Notes under the pieces: model-generated
Databases searched by the model: none
Told to the model about the DNA's origin: nothing
What the model saw: the letters and a program-made list of their open reading frames with translations, nothing else
Shown here: in pieces, positions 10,075-20,908 of the stretch
Layout: every line of letters begins with the position of its first letter
How positions within the stretch are numbered: the first letter of the stretch is position 1
Program-made: the position numbers and the translations under genes
Assembly: GCA_024741835.1 (NCBI GenBank)
Contig: JAENRP010000045.1
Location: 151,998-215,997, forward strand
Source: Diplocarpon mali
Lineage: Eukaryota; Ascomycota; Leotiomycetes; Helotiales; Drepanopezizaceae
Direction: 5' to 3'
Length of the DNA stretch: 64,000 nt

Positions 10075-11826
10075 AGATTCTTAAAATACTCCCCTTCTAT
10101 CGATTGAAGTTAAGGAAGAACTAACGTCTACCCTTATTATATCGGCCCCTCTCTTCTTAGCTGCTTAATAGGCCGAAATCGCGAACCTTATTAGCACTAC
10201 TATAGCCGCTGCTCTTTAAAATAATGCTACCGCCCCTTTTTCCTTAAGTGCTAGCCCTTAGAATACTCGGTCCTTTACCGCCGACTTACTACCTCCCTTA
10301 GACTACTACCTTTTAATTATTAGACCTTTAGTCCTAGCTATCGACCTTTATTAAATTAAGTACCTTTAAACCTATTTTAATAACTACTAAGGCGAAATCA
10401 CTTATAATATTTAAAAAATAGCTATAAAGGTATTTATTTAAAAGTACTTAAGCAACTTCACTTTAAAAGAGAACTAAATTACTACCTACTTTAAGTATAT
10501 AATAGGTAAAGCTTAAAACCTAATCCTATAATATATAAATCCTATCTTTATTAATAAGTTTATATATACTACTAATATCCTTAAGGTTTTAGATTAAAGG
10601 TTCTTTAACTATAACTATATTTAATCTATTAAGCTTAAATATAATAGGCTAACTATAGGTTTAATATTATATAATAAATTCTGATCTAAGTTTATTACCT
10701 TTATTATAATTAATAAGATCAATCAGTCTTACTAATTCGATAACATTTATAAAAAGGTCTCCTTAGCTTTAAAAAACGACCTTTAAGTAAAGAAGTATAA
10801 AATAAATAATAATTATACTACTTTAAATAAGTTCTTAACTATTGCAAACCGCAAGGCTTATAATATTAAATAAGAAGAAGCTTATAACGCTTGATAAGTC
10901 GCCTCTACTATCGCATTCTCCCCTTCGAAGGACCGCGTCCTTAGTATATTAAAAAGGGAGTCATAGAGACCTATAGCTATAGCTACTTCCTTAGCTTTCT
11001 ATACTTATTCCCCCTTGCCAGCGGCCTATTAAGAAAGGTCTACTAGCCTAAAGCCGTCGTCTAATCTCTACTATAACTACAAAGCCCTTAGTTACTATAC
11101 GATAGACTGCCTTAAGCTAAAGAAGTAAGGCGAGTTTATAGTAGCTAAAGTTAAGATAGAAAACGACCTACTATTAGGAAACTGCTAAGCTATAGCAAAG
11201 ACTCTTACTATAGTATAAGTTATAATTTATAAAAAGACTTAGATTTTAATTCCCGCCTATTAATAGGTAGCTGCTAGTTCTTAGTTCTTATAGAACTAGC
11301 TTAAAATAGATCATTTATTAAAATAGTTACTTATATTAATAGTAGAGCTAATATTTTTAATATTATTAAAATGTCTTTAGCATACTAGCTCTTTTAAAGA
11401 CTTAAGGTAAAGTTTATTAAACTGCTTAAACTAATTACCCTTATTAATTATAATAGCCTTAAAGGAGAAACTATTCGATTTACCGTCTTACTTACCCTTA
11501 TAATCGATAGGCGATAAATAAACTTCCCTTTCTTAATTATAAGCTTAAGAGCAACTAACGTTTTAATTAATAGGAAGTTCCTAAAGCATTATAACCTCAA
11601 ATAGTCTTATAGAAAGGGAAAAAATAGTATCTCTTAACCTAAGGATATACCTATTATCCCCTACTTTAATTAACGCATACTAATCGATCTCTTATAGCTA
11701 ATAAAACCCTTAATGGCTTAATAAGACGTCGATCGTTAAGCAGCTATAATAGATGCTAAAGACAAAGACCTAAGAATAGCCTAAGCCTAGCTCTTAATGC
11801 TAATAAGCAATAATACCTCGAATCCT

Positions 11827-11894
11827 ACTCCTAATCCTAGCCTGCGAGTAAAATCTGCGAACTCGAATCCTACTCCTAGTCCTAGCCTGCAAGT
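11827..11894. repeat. Two 23-bp palindromic mini-repeats, 45-bp period, Gypsy-1
   Basis: Copies at 11827-11849 and 11872-11894. The Gypsy-3 counterpart (46443-46465) has one copy plus a half copy. Gypsy-2 (39783-39850) has two plus a half copy. This is an in-frame tandem variation. Confidence 0.85.
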
Positions 11895-12684
11895 GGCCTC
11901 TTATAGACCTAGGGATAGTAGTTTCTTTAAAGACTTGAAAAGAGATCTGAACTATATAAAGAAGGCCTTGCTAAGAGTATTAGACCCTTTGCTCCCTCTT
12001 TTAATAAAGAGAAACTCTCCTTTAAAAACGGCTTATTAGATTAGCCTAATCTCAGCCTTAGTAATCGGCGCCCTCTACTACTGCTTTATAATTAAGGTAA
12101 GGCAAGCTATATAAACTTAGAAACCAGCGCCTAAAGAGTTCATATTCGTAAGCTCAATTTATAATCTAAACTAAGAGATCAATTGCTAAGAATCGGCTAG
12201 GTAAGTTGAAATTAGCTCCCTTAGCCTTAGTTTAACGCTACAAGCTAAGTATAAAAGTAACGATAAGCTAATAGACTAAAAGCTCCTGCTTTAATATGCT
12301 AAGTTTAAGAACGTTTTCAATCGCTAGGCCTTTAATCAGCTGCTGAAACCTAAGCTAGGGGTAGATTATAAAATTGAGCTAATAAGCGAGAATAACTTAA
12401 CGATTAAGCCCCTTTACCGCCTTACCGATAAATAGCTCTTAAAGGTTAAGAGCTATATTCTTAAGAACTTGTATAAAGGATTTATTAAAGCTTTAAGTTC
12501 CCCTTAAGTAGCCCTAATCCTCTTTATTAAAAAAGCTAATAGCTCCTTATATTTATATATCAATTACCGGAAACTAAACGCCCTAATAAAGAAAGACCCC
12601 TATCCGATTCCCCTTATTAATAAGATAATAGCATATATATTAAAAGCTTATGTTTTTATAAAAATCGATATATAATGAGCCTTC

Positions 12685-12917
12685 TATTGCAGGAATGCCT
12701 GTCACATATTTGTCACATGATCTGTCATATGACATATTATATATATGATGTGTTATATGACTTGCCATATGACTTAGTGGCAGCCCTTGTTAAATAGCTC
12801 GTAGTTAGAGAGCTCTTATGAATCAAGATACCTAATATCGTCGTTTGCACCTTATACTTCTTTATACCCTCTTTTAGTTTACTATTAAGTTTACTATTAG
12901 AGAACCTCCTTGCTATA
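12685..12917 (+). repeat. Copia-C4 5' LTR
   Basis: Starts TATTGCAGGAATGCC (TGTTGCAGG in Copia-C3), ends CCTTGCTATA. It contains repeated CATATG palindromes and is followed immediately by the primer-binding site GGTTATAAGCCC. Confidence 0.9.
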
Positions 12918-12949
12918 GGTTATAAGCCCTGTATGCCTATGAATAGCAT

Positions 12950-14736
12950 TCGACAAATTCCATCAATTAGAGTCTCCCTTATAAACGAAAAGGCTGATTG
13001 ATATTTTTAAGTTTTACTTAACTAATAACATACGATAGCGTTATCTTAATAATAAAATAGTAGCTACTCTCCTTTTAGAGCGCTATATAATAATCTAAGC
13101 TTATGTAAGATTTGTTACCGTAGCTGAATCATTAGGACTAATAGCTGAGATTACTAGCTTAATTGCTAAAAGTACTCTACTGCCTGAATCACCTATTTTT
13201 AAAGGGACTAATATATAGTACCCTAAACTCGAATTCAATAGTTTATCTCCTTCTCCTCCTCCTTCTCCTCCTTTCGATAACTCTATATATATATATATAA
13301 ATAAGATATTATCATTATCTTCGGCTGCCCTTAGCCTCCTTAAGTCTTAAAAGCTTAAAGGCGCAAAGGACTATAGCTAGTAGAGGAATAAGGTTTTAAA
13401 CCTTGCAAAGTCAAACGCCTTAACTATATATCTTTATATAAAAGCTAGAATATATACTCTACCTAAGGTTGACTTATAGGACCGTTCTATTACAAATGAG
13501 GAAAGGGACAATTGGGTTAGATAGGAAGCTAAGGAATCTTAAATAAAGCTTGCTATTATACTTAATTGTAAACTAGGCCTATTAGCTTATATAAAAGGCG
13601 ATAAATCTGCTTTAGATATATAAGAAGCTCTTTAAAAATAGTACAAAGGATCTGGAATAGTGCTTGAATATAATGCTATATAGACCTATATTACTATTAA
13701 ATATAACGACTTTAATTTACTTAAAGCTTATATTATCGCCTTTAGGCTTTCAATTACTAAATTGGAAGCTCTCGACTCTGCCCCTCTCTCTTACTAGCAC
13801 CCTATTATATTTATTGCTAGCTGTTTTAATAGATGGCCTATTTAGGCAGATTGATAATACTTTAACCTTTACTTAGCTATAGCAGCTGGACGAAAATCAG
13901 AGATTACGCTTAAAGCTCTTATTAAAGATATTACTAATAAAGCTTAAGCCTTATAAAGTTCAAAGATGAATGGAACTGTCTTATATAGTAATAAATCGGC
14001 TAGCAAGCCGTATGCCTCTAACTATAAGAAGTTAGAGAATAAGAGAGGTTTTAAAAACTTAAAGAAGAGCACCTTTAAGAATACTTCCACCTCCTCCCTT
14101 AACTCCCCCTATTCTTATTGCAAGCAACCAGAGCTATACCATAAGGCAGAAGATTGCTTTGCAATTAATAAATCGAAAAGAGAGGCCTAGGAGAAGGACT
14201 TAGGGAAGAAGTATATATTCCGTTACCTTAAAGGCAAGGACGATAAGTCCTTGCTATTATTACTAAAAGGCAAGAAGCCTTTTAAGAAGACTTAAAAGGA
14301 AGATAAAGAGTTAGATAATAACCTCTTTAGGCATACTATGCTATTACTAACCCTAGGGCTAATTCTCACTCGCAAGCCAGGCCTAGGAGTTAATTTATCA
14401 CTAAGGCCAATTTCCACTCGCGGGCCGGGCCTAGGACTTAGTTCTTCTACCTCCTGCTTCTTATTAAAATTGAGGAATCGTTAGCTATACGATATAGGTG
14501 CTAGTAAGCATATCTCTAATAATCTCTTTAAGTTCACTTCCTATACTACTTAAGACAATCTACCCTCCTTAAGTATAGTTAATAGATCTATTTAACCTCT
14601 TAGCGTTAGTACTTGCAAAGTCAACGCACTTAAATCCAATGGAAAGGTATATGTTCTTAAGTTAATTAATACTCTTTATATACCTTAATCACTTGTCTAC
14701 TTATACTTAAGTAGTAAACTTAATAAAATCAAAGGC
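12950..14736 (+). pseudogene. Copia-C4 gag and protease (broken)
   Basis: The gag frame contains a CX2CX..HX..C knuckle (CKQPELYHKAEDC, about 14118-14160) and then a basic linker. It leads to the aspartic protease site LYDIGASKHIS (14484-14513), the copia D.GAS.H motif. Two 23-bp palindromic repeats sit just before the protease site. The frame is cut at 14736 by Copia-D and resumes at 20909 (TSD AAGGC). Confidence 0.75.
14368..14438. repeat. Two 23-bp palindromic mini-repeats before Copia-C4 protease
   Basis: Copies 14368-14390 and 14416-14438, spacing 48 bp. They encode TRKPGLGV and TRGPGLGL in the gag-pol frame. Counterparts are at 33143/33197 in Copia-C3 and 54308/54362 in Copia-C5. Confidence 0.88.
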
Positions 14737-14931
14737 TATTGAGCTTAAGTGAGTCGGCGCAGTAGGTATAGGAAACTTCTAAAGGTCGATAGTCGATATA
14801 TTAGTAAGAGTTAGAGAAGGAAGGTTACCCCTTTCTTACCTATAGCTATATACGTATCAATATCCTATTGACTAAGCAGTAGGGTCATATAATAATATAT
14901 TAAAGTGATAGCTATATCACTTATCTTAATA
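14737..14931 (-). repeat. Copia-D 3' LTR (left)
   Basis: On the plus strand starts TATTGAGCTTAAG and ends CTTATCTTAATA. The right, inner end is heavily mutated compared with the right LTR. Confidence 0.9.
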
Positions 14932-15069
14932 CCCTTACTTAGACCTTACTCCGATTGACCTGCAGTTAGGAAAATAATAACTATCCTTTTGCGCTAATCT
15001 AACTCTTAAGTATCTCTTTAAATTAAAAACAATCAATTAATAGCAACTTCTATTAAAATCACTAATCTT

Positions 15070-15222
15070 ACTTGTAAAGCGGGACTAGGAGTCAAATTTC
15101 CAAAAGCGTTCCTTTATAAGACTATATGACTTGACTCGCGGTCTAGGCCTAGGAGTCGATTTAAAAAAAAAACTTTACTCTATAAGACTATATAACCTAA
15201 CTCGCAGGGCGGGCCTAGGAGT
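15070..15222. repeat. Three 23-bp palindromic mini-repeats near Copia-D 3' end
   Basis: Copies at 15070, 15134 and 15200 (spacings 64 and 66 bp). They lie beyond the RNase H end in probable 3' non-coding sequence, where the multiple-of-three spacing is not kept. Confidence 0.8.
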
Positions 15223-18200
15223 CGTCCTTAAGCCTGCTAAGCCCTTACTATCTTCTATAACCCTAGCATATCTTTAAACGCTTTGAACTTTGCAACTATC
15301 TTTAATAGCTTTATAAATCCATCTACTACTATTCGATTAGTTAAGATATAGGTAATTGATAACTTATTCTTTATAATAAGGTTATAGATAAAGTAGTAAG
15401 TAATATTAATATATTTCAATCGCTTATATAAGTATGGATTCTTTATAAGTGCAATCGCCTTTATATTATTTACTTAAAGATTAATATAGTTCCTATCTTA
15501 TCTAATATACTTAGTAAAACTTATATCTTTTAAAACTTAGGCGATTTATAATCTTTACTTACAATTTGATAATATTAATATATATTTAGCCTTAGTACTT
15601 GCGGTAGCTACTAATTTCTACTTCCTACTTCCTTATAATATAGGTCTGCTATATAGTATTGCTACGCTTTTAAATATACTTTTCCAACCTTTTATATTTG
15701 CCTAGTTAGAATCGGTATATACCTTAAGCTTTGCGCTTATATATTTCGTTAGTCTATATCTTACCTTTTATATAATTATTAATCGAAGGTACCTTCTAAG
15801 TCGCTTGACTATATTCTTATATCAAATCGTCAGATCCTTTAAGTTCTGACTAAATTGCCTAGTGATAAAGGTGATATTTAGTCTTATATATACTATAGTA
15901 TATATAATTGCTTTAATATCCTATTAGTACTTCTTTAGATCTCCTCTTTGCTTATTTTCATTAGTAGGCTCTAACTTATTATACTTTCCTTCGATTGGAG
16001 TACGCTTTAGCTTAAAGTTAGGAGTATAAGTAGAGAGTCCTATTCGGTCTAGGATCTTCTTAATATACTGCTTTTAATCTAACTAGAGTTCTTAAGTAGA
16101 GCGGTTCCTTATGATGCAGATGCTAAAGATCTTATGAATTCCCTTTAGATCCTTAGTATTAAAACGTTTCCGAATTATTATAAAGAACTAATCTAATTAA
16201 ATAGTTATTTTTATAGCTATAGTAATATTATTAATATATAGTAGCAACTTGATTTTACGCTTAGCATAAGTAAATAGACAAGGGTTAGCTAAGCTTTAAA
16301 CGAATCCTATTTCTACTAGAGCAGAGCTATATAAAAGGTTCTAATTATAAGCTGATTATTTAAGCTTATAGATACTGCGGAGTATATAAAGGGAGTAGCT
16401 AGCGCGTATAGGAATACTATTAGGTCGGGAGAGAAAAATCCGTTCCTTTATAATCGCTTTAGTAAATACATTTTTAATATTATACTATTTGCATTTAAGG
16501 TCCTTAGCGGCTACTATTACTATAAATATATAAAGGGTATCTATGCGAACTATTAGCGCGAATGTATTAAAGTAGTCTTCTCTATACTATTAGGAGAAGC
16601 CCTTAGCTATAAGCCTTGCCTTATAATATTCTAAGGTCCTATCTATATATATCTTGATTATAAAGACCTACTTTATTAATACTAGGTTCACGTCCTTTAG
16701 CGTTAGTTCCTCTATCTATATGCTATTTATAATAAGAGAGCTTATCTCCTCTTAAATTGCCTTATTCTATATTACTCTATTCTCTAGGTTATTAATAGCT
16801 TTATTATATATCTTTAAAAGAGAGATTTTCATTATCTCCTTAGCGGCTAGGAATGCATTATATTTGTCGAAGCTCTATTAGAGTTCGAGCTTATAAATCC
16901 TATATGCTATTATAGCCTAGATATGCTTAGACTCGCGTTCGTCTAAGGTATCTTCTAGTTCTAGGTCTCTATTCCTCTTTAAAGGCATAGGTTCAGCTGT
17001 AGGTTCTATAGGCTTATTATCTAAAGAACCGCTTTCTAATAGTAGAGGCTTATTATTACTTATACTTATTTTAAGAATATCCTTTACTATAAGTGCTTTA
17101 ATTAAAGGGATGATAATATTAAAGTTATTCTATACTTTAAGCAATTCGCAGATAATAGGAATAGTCTATTCGGCCTTTAGGCGACTAGTAAGTCGTCGAT
17201 CAGCAGGTGCACTTAATATACTTAAGCTTAAAGAGAGGGGTTATTAGTTCGGCTTAATAGTATTACTATTAAGTAATATACCTTGCGAATCTTTAAGTAT
17301 ATAAAGCTTTAAGGATAGCTCTCCCCTATTTCGAAATTTATTGAACTTAACTATTAAGGATATAATTACTTGCCTTAAGTCTAGCATATATACTATCTAT
17401 TGCTTTATTATCTATTTAATATACCTAATAAATATATACTCTTTACCTTAGTCTATTAGCTTCTTGCTCTTTATACCTATAGGCCAGGACTTTAGGCTAA
17501 TATAGGAGTAGTAGACGCTTTTAAAGATGCGGATATAGTCTAAGCTTAGTTTCTATTTAAAATATGCCTTATATAGCGATATTTGGGTGCTATTAACTAT
17601 TAGTCTACTACTTATTCTATTTTATAAGTATATATCTGCTTTAATCGCAAGGTCCTAGAATTCCAATAGTAGGTTAGCATCTTATAATAAAGTATAATAA
17701 TTAGTCTTTGCTTACTAAATGCTTCGCTTGGCAATGCCATTTTAGTAGGAACCTTTATATATTATAGTTAGTTTATAATAAACTCCTTATTTTGCCTATT
17801 TATTAAGCTTTACTTTAATTTTTAATATATTATTAGACCTAATAGCTATTAGCTTTAATTAAGTCCGGCATTCCTTTATCACTTTCTAAGTTTCCAGCTT
17901 TTTTATAAGCTTAGATTTAGTCCTAGCGCAAATGGTCTATATCTATTAAGTGGAATTATCTACTATTTGAGAAAACTAATTATTTCCTTTAATTAAGGTT
18001 GTAAATAGTCTAATAGTATCGATAGATATTAGTGCTAGTATTAAATCTTTCTATAGATTAAGCTTAGTTTGCATTTGATTTCGAAGTTTTATTAGCTTAT
18101 AAATTTAGTATATTAGGCGATCCTTTAATACTTAGATCTTCTATTTTAAGGTCGAGACCTTATATAAGCCCTTTAATTTCTCTAGCCTTAAATATGCAAA

Positions 18201-18333
18201 TCTTCTATATATTAGCTAATACCTTAATAGGCTTTCGGCTTTTAATAGCTTTAGTAGCTTATTATTAATCAATACTTTATTATTAGCAGTTAAAAAGGAC
18301 TAGTGATAGCAGTTTAAGGTTTTGCCATTTTCC

Positions 18334-18755
18334 AATTACAAGCCTAGCTTAGGAGTCGTTTTTAATAAAACCGCAAGATCCACTTGCGGTCCTAGCTTAA
18401 GAGTCGTCTTTAATAAATTTGCGAATTTCACTTGCAGTCCTAGCCTAAGAGTCATTTTTACGAATTTCACTTGCGATCCTAGCCTAAGAGTCGTTATTAG
18501 CAAATTTATAAGATCTACTCACAGTCTTAGCTTAAGAGTTATTTCTATTAAATTCACTTATGATCTTAGCTTAAGAGTCATCTTTGAGGATACCTTATAC
18601 TTTACTTATAGTCTTAGCTTAAGAGTCATTTTCGCAAATTTTACTTATAATCCTAGCTTAAAAGTCCATCTATTCTCTTTATCTTTACTTAATTGTATTA
18701 AGGCAAAGAGTGTACTTTCCTTAAAGGAATCCACTTATAGGTCTAGCCTAAGAAT
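18334..18755. repeat. Array of nine 23-bp palindromic mini-repeats in Copia-D
   Basis: Copies begin at 18334, 18382, 18430, 18469, 18517, 18556, 18604, 18643 and 18733. Steps are 48, 48, 39, 48, 39, 48, 39 and 90 bp, all multiples of three. The spacers resemble each other (TTTAATAAATTTGC-like), so the array grew by tandem duplication. A plus-strand frame is open through the whole array, but the element's own coding strand is minus. Confidence 0.88.
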
Positions 18756-18844
18756 CAATTTCTATAATATTACCTTTAAGATAATATAAAGTCTATTTTT
18801 AATTTTAGCCTTAAAGATTACTTTATAATTATTATTTATAAATT

Positions 18845-18867
18845 NNNNNNNNNNNNNNNNNNNNNNN
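18845..18867. other. Assembly gap of 23 N
   Basis: A run of 23 unknown bases inside Copia-D, just past the palindromic array. Its true length is unknown. Confidence 0.99.
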
Positions 18868-20708
18868 TATATAAATTGATTATTAAAAACTCTTATATAA
18901 TTTAACTCTATATAGATCTTGCAATTAGATAAAAGATTAATACTTAGGCTAGGTATAAGGAGAACATTTTACAAAAGGAAAGAAACGCTAGCGATATTTA
19001 TCTCTACTATACCTATTGAATCTATATATAACCTTCTATCGCCAACCTTAATAGAGTGCCTTTTTATTTTAGTAAATAGGCCTTTAAATAGGTGGGGTTT
19101 ATTAGTTATATATGCTATATAACTAGTATTACTATACCAGTCGGATTTAAGGATCTTATAAAGATCGGCTTTTAAAACGTAGGCATCTTTATTATAATTA
19201 TTATCTAAATTATCAAAAGTGGATTTAAGTTTAGATAACCTACTATTATTATTAAAGGTATCTGCTAAAGTTTTAGCTAAATAGCCTTTTCCTTTGCCTT
19301 TTTTTAATAGTTATAGCCTTTGGTAGAATAAGGGTAGTTTGCTTCTTAACTTTTGCTTTAATTGCTTTTTAATATTAAAGCTAGCAACTATATCAATCAG
19401 TTGCCTTCTAACTTTACAATTAGTAATATTATAAGTACTATTATAAAAGTAGCATCCTTGATAAGCTTAAGGGCTTATCCTATGCTTCTTCCTCTTCTTA
19501 GGCTTATTATTACCTTATAATGCAGCATTTGCCGATTTAAAGCGTCCTTTAAGGTCTTACTTAATAGTTTAAAGGAGGTCGATCTTCTTATAAATCTTAA
19601 GGTTAGGTTAGATAAGAAGAGATTATTTTATAATAGCAAACTTAAAAGAGAGGCTATTAAGTAGGAAATCAAAAAGCTGAGTTTCCTTAAAAGTTATAGC
19701 TATCCTAAGATCTACGGCTCTTACTCTCCTCCTTGCTTTATATAGTATAGATTAAGCAGAGTCTATATTTATATCTATATCCTTATTATCTTTATCTTTT
19801 TTATACTAAAATAAAGTGATCTGCTATAGTAGATGCTAGGTATTAAGGGCAGTTGTTTAAGAGTATTTTACTTTTAAAGTATCCTATCTTATCTTCGCAT
19901 TATTATAAACTCGAATAAAATCTCTATCTTTATCGCTTAAACCTCTATTGATCTTAAGCTTGCATTTAGCTAAGGCCAGCCTATACTCCTTCTCCTTTTC
20001 TATATTTAAAATCTACCTTTAGGAATCTTAGTTATTATCTACTAAGGCTTTTAAGCTAAGCTTATTTAGTATATTTGGCAAATCTTTAGCAGTTGTATTA
20101 GCTATTAAAGTAGAAGTAGACGAATCGGTAAAGGGAGTATAGGAGGCTATTCTTATATATTTAGTAAGTATCTTTTAAATTGCTATTTTAATACCTTTAC
20201 TTTTAAAGTAAAGCTTTAAATCGTCGAACTATTATTGCTAATTCTTTCAAAAGAGTTAGAGGTCTTTAGGCCTAGTGTTTCGATCGGAATCGGAAGCTAT
20301 TGCTATTTCAAATAGAATTGCGTTTAAAATCAAATAAATTAAATAGTTAAAGGCACTCCTCCTATCGAAAAGTTGAAATGATTAAATAGCAGGTATTATA
20401 GAAGTATTAAATAAGGAGGAAGTCCTCTTATCGAAAAGGGTTTTTTAGGCTATAATATAGGGAATTATACCTCTTATAAAATATAGTAAAGTAAGGAATT
20501 ATACCTCTTGTAGTACTAAAGGGGTTATAGAGCAAGGAATCACACCTCTTGCAATATAGATTGGCTAAATAGGGAATTATACCTCTTATTCGCCGATTGC
20601 TCGCCTCTTACTATAAGTCTTATTCAACTTCCTACTAATAGTTATAGCGTAAGTGCTTTCTAAGGGAAGTTAATAATCTATTATCAGTCTATCGCAGGGC
20701 TTATAACC

Positions 20709-20903
20709 TATTAAGCTTAAGTGAGTCGGCATAGTAGGTATAGGAAACTTCTAAAGGTCGATAGTCGATATATTAGTAAGAGTTAAGGAAGGAAGGTTAC
20801 CCCTTTCTTACCTACAGCTATATACGTATCAACATCCTACTAACTAAGCAGTAGGGTCATATGATAATACATCGGAGTGATGGCTGTATCACTCATCTTA
20901 ACA
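20709..20903 (-). repeat. Copia-D 5' LTR (right)
   Basis: Starts TATTAAGCTTAAG, ends CACTCATCTTAACA. The outer, right end is almost free of RIP changes. The primer-binding site lies immediately to its left. Confidence 0.9.
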
Positions 20904-20908
20904 AAGGC

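Larger units (their letters stand above)
9880..12684 (+). pseudogene. Gypsy-1 gag, protease and 5' half of RT (broken)
   Basis: The plus-strand frame, ignoring RIP stops, gives a gypsy-type gag with a degraded zinc knuckle (about 11070-11120, SYYTIDCLKLKK). A protease-like part is at about 11335-11640, and a gypsy RT N-terminus runs from about 12,190 with LYRLTDKQLLKVK, SSLYLYINYRKLN and KKDPYPIPLINKI. It is interrupted in the RT at 12684 by Copia-C4 and continues at 24399 (FYYIRIS...). Two near-palindromic 23-bp repeats lie at 11827 and 11872 and one at 10052. Confidence 0.75.
15240..20650 (-). pseudogene. Copia-D gag-pol (broken)
   Basis: On the minus strand, RNase H lies at about 15,280-15,750 and RT with a YVDD-type box degraded to YINN at about 16,200-16,260. 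The RT is followed by GIHKI...GI.IIRNRS-like sequence and QKQYIKKILDRIGL. INT-like sequence lies at about 17,000-18,300 and gag at about 18,900-20,600. Stops are of RIP type. The array of nine palindromic mini-repeats lies between gag and INT. Confidence 0.65.
14737..20903 (-). mobile_element. Copia-D, copia element inserted antisense in Copia-C4
   Basis: LTRs of 195 bp (14737-14931 and 20709-20903) with the target duplication AAGGC (14732-14736, 20904-20908). Total 6,167 bp including a 23-base assembly gap. Orientation is minus: the primer-binding sequence (reverse complement GGTTATAAGCCCTGCGATAG, initiator tRNA-Met half-tRNA type) abuts the right LTR and the purine tract abuts the left LTR. 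The minus strand reads gag, INT, RT (YINNITIAIK-like) and RNase H in that order, with RIP stops. It differs from the Copia-C family in LTR and coding sequence but carries the same 23-bp palindromes, twelve copies in all. Confidence 0.9.

Noticed and set aside
18334..18755. CRISPR-like array (repeats of 23 bp with spacers of 16-25 bp)
   Set aside because: The spacers are similar to each other, the repeats occur widely in retrotransposons, and the host is a eukaryote with introns. No cas-like genes are present.
18322..18789. 155-codon plus-strand ORF as a repeat protein gene
   Set aside because: It lies antisense to the coding strand of Copia-D and results from the frame-compatible palindromic units.
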